This document shows, in pieces, positions 22,696-25,471 of a stretch of 25,471 bases of DNA. The DNA comes from Chlorobium sp. (GTDB lineage: Bacteria; Bacteroidota; Chlorobiia; Chlorobiales; Chlorobiaceae), in NCBI GenBank assembly GCA_028280025.1, contig JANQMO010000058.1, positions 1 to 25,471 on the forward strand. Direction: 5' to 3'. The translations under genes and the position numbers were made by a program. The notes under the pieces were generated by a model. That model was not told where the DNA came from. It did no database searches and saw nothing but the letters and a program-made list of their open reading frames with translations. Each line of letters begins with the position of its first letter. Within the stretch, counting starts at the first letter, position 1.

Positions 22696-23496
22696 TTACC
22701 CGACAAATCGCATCATTTCCTTGCAGGACGACTGGAAATCCTTTTCCGAAAAAACCTCTATCGTCACAACCCTCGATGTATCCTGATTGTCACTCAATGC
22801 CTTCATGATCATGTCCAGAATCACCGGCCTCATATATTCCAGTCCCCTGTGATCCTTGCCGTCATAAATACCATGCAGATGAAACACACCGGTACGATCA
22901 AGGTATCTCTGGAGATGCTCTTCAACAGAGTAGCCGTAGAGTTCGAGGTGACCGATATCGAGCGTGACAGACAGGCCGATCGATGCGATAACATCGTCGA
23001 GAATCGTAAGGGGGTAGTTCAGGGTCTCCACACAGAACAAAGAAGGATGAAGAGCGAAAGAAGAAAACAGAGCGTCAAGAGATTCGTGAAAGCACTGGGC
23101 GAATCGCTCCGTTTCAGACCGGGAAAACATATTCACGTTCACATCGGGCCCGGCTTCGGCATGCATGACAAAAGCGGAAGGTTCGAGTGCCTGCGTCAAT
23201 TCTATAATCTTCCGGCATTTTTCAACAGAGCGCTCTCGAACCGTCCCGTTGTCGCTGCCGAGATACGCATCGAGCGGCAGATGAATAGAATAGGAAAGAT
23301 TCTCCTGTGAAGAGATTTCCTTCAATCTAAAGATATCATCGGCTGTAGGAAGATTGCTGATCTCGTCCGACTCGAAGAGCACAAGCTCCACATCATCCAC
23401 CTTGTCCTTTAAATATTCGATATTCGCAAGAATGTCGGCCGGAATGATATATGAAGAGGTACCGAGCCTGAAAGGATGGTTTTGCTTACAACTCAT
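22696..23496 (-). CDS. cbiR: TIM-barrel phosphodiesterase/isomerase-like protein, candidate CbiR
   Basis: A protein of 266 residues from the ATG at 23496 (MSCKQNHPFRLGTSSY); a longer reading adds a non-conserved N-terminus. It has the xylose-isomerase-like / AP endonuclease 2 TIM-barrel fold with metal-site segments SIHLPLD, FVMHAEAG, CVETLNYP, LDIGHLELYG, FHLHGIYDGKDHRG and TIEVFSE. The opening FRLGTSSYIIPADI...VDDVELVLFE fits my recollection of the cobamide-remodelling enzyme CbiR, which removes the lower ligand of foreign cobamides. The nearby cobUTS genes make the products needed after such removal. The gene symbol is a proposal from memory of the family and context; a general sugar-phosphate isomerase remains possible. 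Its 3' end is 2 nt from the usher gene, convergent. Confidence 0.6.
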   Translation of the reverse strand: MSCKQNHPFRLGTSSYIIPADILANIEYLKDKVDDVELVLFESDEISNLPTADDIFRLKEISSQENLSYSIHLPLDAYLGSDNGTVRERSVEKCRKIIELTQALEPSAFVMHAEAGPDVNVNMFSRSETERFAQCFHESLDALFSSFALHPSLFCVETLNYPLTILDDVIASIGLSVTLDIGHLELYGYSVEEHLQRYLDRTGVFHLHGIYDGKDHRGLEYMRPVILDMIMKALSDNQDTSRVVTIEVFSEKDFQSSCKEMMRFVG

Positions 23497-23556
23497 GATA
23501 TGGATACGGAACTGTGGAGAAACGACAACAATTAATAAAAAGTAGGGATATGATAG

Positions 23557-24362
23557 TTGATTAACCGGACAGTACGAAACCATATCCTCCCGGCAATGAT
23601 TATCATTCGCATCTGCCTTATAACAATCCTGGCTTTGCTCACAGGAACACAGGAGATTTTTTCGGGTTCACGGCAGCCTGAAATAACTCATCCCGACACA
23701 TCAGTCATTCCGGACTCATTACCAATTCAATCCAGGCCTCCTGCCGCGGCATCACCTCGAAACAGCGATACATCCAGAGTGAACCTCGTTCCGGAAGGCT
23801 TCGTACTCCTGAAATCCGAAAAGACATCGACACTGAGCAGCCTTTGCGATAAAGACTCCCTCTGCCAGTTGATTTTCATGAAAGTAAACCGCACGGACCG
23901 CAGCAGTGTCCCTGCCGGAAAAACAGTGCTTCTGCCGGTCGATATCGATAAAGCCCTATCGATAAAGCCCTGCAATACAGGCCCATCCCTGACAAGCTCA
24001 GCGATGCAAGGGGCAAGCGCGAAATACGCGTTTTCCTCGACCGCCAGTATTTCGGCGCCTATGAAAGCGGAAAACTGCTTTTCTGGGGTCCGGTGTCTAC
24101 GGGGAGGAAATCCTATCCGACACCGCAAGGAAGATTCTCAGTCAACTTCAAACAGCGGTATAAACGTTCCATCAGATACGATAACGCCCCCATGCCTTAT
24201 TCCATCAATTTCTACTACGGCTTCTTCATACACCAGCAGTCACTCCCCGGCTACCCGGCCTCGCATGGATGCATAAGGCTGCTGATGGATGACGCAAGAA
24301 AGCTCTTCAATTGGGTACAAAACGGTGATCCGGTGACCGTGACCAATCTCGAGAAGAAGTGA
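23557..24362 (+). pseudogene. L,D-transpeptidase (YkuD) gene, frameshifted by a 14-bp duplication
   Basis: The frame starts at TTG 23557 (AGGGA 8 nt upstream) with a signal or anchor (MINRTVRNHILPAMIIIRIC...). It continues through a LysM-like segment (LVPEGFVLLKSEK...VPAGKTVLLPVD) to 23943-23971, where a 14-bp unit is repeated exactly. Past it, coding continues in another frame: RPIPDKLSDARGKREIRVFL, then GPVSTGRKSYPTPQGRFSV and the catalytic SHGCIRL (His at 24264, Cys at 24270), ending at 24362. Deleting one 14-bp copy joins both parts (…VDIDKALQYRPIPDK…) in one protein of about 263 residues. Such enzymes cross-link peptidoglycan or attach proteins to it. As it stands the enzyme is truncated before its catalytic site. 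It may be a recent mutation, reversible slippage or an assembly error. Confidence 0.85.
23943..23971. repeat. 14-bp tandem duplication
   Basis: atcgataaagccct occurs at 23944-23957 and again at 23958-23971, with one extra matching base on the left (t at 23943 and 23957). The unit contains the palindrome tatcgata. Fourteen is not a multiple of three, and the change of frame (+2) seen downstream in the L,D-transpeptidase gene is exactly what one extra copy gives. Confidence 0.95.
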
Positions 24363-24500
24363 TGTCTTGTCCTGCAAATCTGGGGTTTATGTCCTACAAA
24401 GCTCTTTACAACTTATTGTGGTTACGGAACTGCGTCACCCACACTATCATCGTCAATAACAATTTCTCGTCCATTGATCCCTCTCACCATCACATGGTAT

Positions 24501-25373
24501 CTAAAAGCAGTCCCTTACATGTCGGTTGCGCATCAACTCAGCCTTCTTAAGCACAAGTTGATCAGCCTTCTCAAGTGCTGGCCTGACTACTGCCCTGTCC
24601 AGAACGCTTAGTAAGTTGGCAACCGAGTCGTATACAAGCATATCGAGAACCCAGTCGTCGTACTTCTGTTTGAGGTCCTTAAACATCGCGAACGGTTCCT
24701 CATCTTCCTGAATAATTGGAACGAACGGAATCATGTAGTTCGGTATGGTCGCTTGCAGTTCCAATGGGCACGCCTTGGGGTTCGTGATGTCGGCGATGAT
24801 GAACCGACTCATCCCGGCAAGTATCATGATCGTTTCGGTGAAATCCCGCTGAGTTGGTCTTTCGAAATCGAACATCATCGGCACAAATCCAAGCTCACGA
24901 AGCCTGTCTCGGATCGCATTAAGCACCGTTTTTCTTTCCTCAGTGAAACGCCCAAGTATCAGCACCCCCTTTTTACCTATTGTATCGATTACATTTCTGA
25001 TCTTTTCGTTCCTGAGCAACAGGTAAACAAACTGGGCAACCTCTAAATCGTCAACCGTAATCTCAGGCTCATCTGCCGGGGTAATGACCAGATTGGTCTG
25101 CTTCGTGCCCTCATTCATCTTCAAATTCCACGCTGAAACGCCATAGACCTTGGCCTCCCTGATATCCGCATCTTCCAATTTGGCGCCGACCAGTATAGCC
25201 CCCTCGAGGATGGCATGTCGAAGCACTGAGTGACGGAGGTTCGCCCAAGTCAAATTTGCGTCGATCAATCTTGCTCCTGTGAGATCAGCATGTTCCAAGT
25301 TCGCCATAAAAAGAAGGGAACCGGAGAGGGTAGCTCCGTCAAGATGAGCTCTGGTCAGTTTCGCGTTTCCCAA
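24501..25373 (-). CDS. Pentapeptide-repeat protein with TIR-like C-terminal domain
   Basis: A 290-residue protein. About 15 pentapeptide units (A-[ND/K]-L-x-x, e.g. ANLEH, ADLTG, ARLID, ANLTW) fill residues 3-77 and would form a right-handed beta helix. A linker follows, then a Rossmann-like domain (about 127-275) beginning KKGVLILGRF and containing PMMFDFERP, FTETIMILAGMSRFIIADITNP and PLELQATIP. The order resembles TIR and related nucleoside-processing domains, where the Glu of (x)EL would be catalytic. The only available start after an upstream in-frame stop (25404-25406) is TTG 25373 or ATT 25388; no ATG exists, although two further repeat units (TSLGN, LTIRD) lie upstream of the TTG. Function is unknown; a signalling or defence role is inference. 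Confidence 0.72.
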   Translation of the reverse strand: MGNAKLTRAHLDGATLSGSLLFMANLEHADLTGARLIDANLTWANLRHSVLRHAILEGAILVGAKLEDADIREAKVYGVSAWNLKMNEGTKQTNLVITPADEPEITVDDLEVAQFVYLLLRNEKIRNVIDTIGKKGVLILGRFTEERKTVLNAIRDRLRELGFVPMMFDFERPTQRDFTETIMILAGMSRFIIADITNPKACPLELQATIPNYMIPFVPIIQEDEEPFAMFKDLKQKYDDWVLDMLVYDSVANLLSVLDRAVVRPALEKADQLVLKKAELMRNRHVRDCF

Positions 25374-25439
25374 GCTAGTGTCCCGAATGGTTAATTCTTT
25401 GTGTTATTCTTGAAACTTTCTTTAGCGTGTTCCACCGAT

Positions 25440-25468
25440 GTTATAATTGATTGAGCACTTTTTGTCCA
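25440..25468 (-). promoter_or_regulatory. Sigma70-like promoter of the pentapeptide-TIR gene
   Basis: On the minus strand TGGACA (25468-25463) and TATAAC (25445-25440) are 17 nt apart, each matching 5 of 6 consensus bases. A start near 25433 would leave a leader of about 60 nt before the TTG codon at 25373. It supports expression of the gene despite the lack of an ATG. Confidence 0.5.
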
Positions 25469-25471
25469 GAT

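Noticed and set aside
24422..24490. 22-codon minus-strand frame MVRGINGREIVIDDDSVGDA...
   Set aside because: It reads like protein and follows the pentapeptide gene by 10 nt, but is too short to separate from a gene or mobile-element remnant; no further support.

Overview
The window looks like a chromosomal segment of a Gram-negative anaerobe of about 50% GC. I favour a green sulfur bacterium (Chlorobiaceae, for example Prosthecochloris or Chlorobium). The reasons are the cobU-cobT-cobS block, the multi-PAS kinase and lone receiver pair, the frequent TTG starts and the overall protein style. This placement is an inference and no marker gene in the window proves it.

Layout. The left edge (1-90, minus strand) carries what I read as the 5' end of a group II intron. 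It sits in a run of degenerate 7-nt repeats directly after the stop codon of a MacB/LolD-type ABC exporter operon (ATPase, then a double-FtsX permease; 131-3208, minus). Next come a three-PAS sensor kinase and a stand-alone receiver (3627-6987, plus), a gap with strong nested inverted repeats that may be a structured RNA (about 7049-7214), and a small membrane protein translationally coupled to a MerA-like flavin disulfide reductase (7268-9083). After a short MITE-like stretch lie a membrane-anchored SET-domain protein (plus), an iron-type alcohol dehydrogenase / lipoprotein / UPF0158 operon (minus), and an OsmC / TDT-SLAC1 transporter pair (minus).

From 13.6 to 17.0 kb a minus-strand set encodes late cobalamin assembly: CobU, CobT, an alpha/beta hydrolase and CobS. 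CobU activates cobinamide to the GDP form, CobT makes alpha-ribazole phosphate and CobS joins them. A TIM-barrel protein at 22696-23496 resembles the cobamide-remodelling enzyme CbiR. It would extend this block to salvage of foreign corrinoids.

Between the cob block and the CbiR candidate is a five-gene plus-strand operon (17120-22693) behind a near-consensus sigma70 promoter. It encodes three small exported proteins sharing a C-terminal strand signature, a PapD-like periplasmic chaperone, and a very divergent outer-membrane usher that ends in a carboxypeptidase-regulatory-like domain. This chaperone-usher system is the best candidate for an undescribed surface structure in the window. A terminator-like hairpin after the first subunit gene, and a third subunit with a 20-residue tract of almost only Asp and Glu, make it more unusual.

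At the right end, a YkuD-type L,D-transpeptidase gene is frameshifted by an exact 14-bp tandem duplication; removing one copy restores the frame. A minus-strand protein combining pentapeptide repeats with a TIR-like nucleotide-binding domain has a good promoter but no ATG start.
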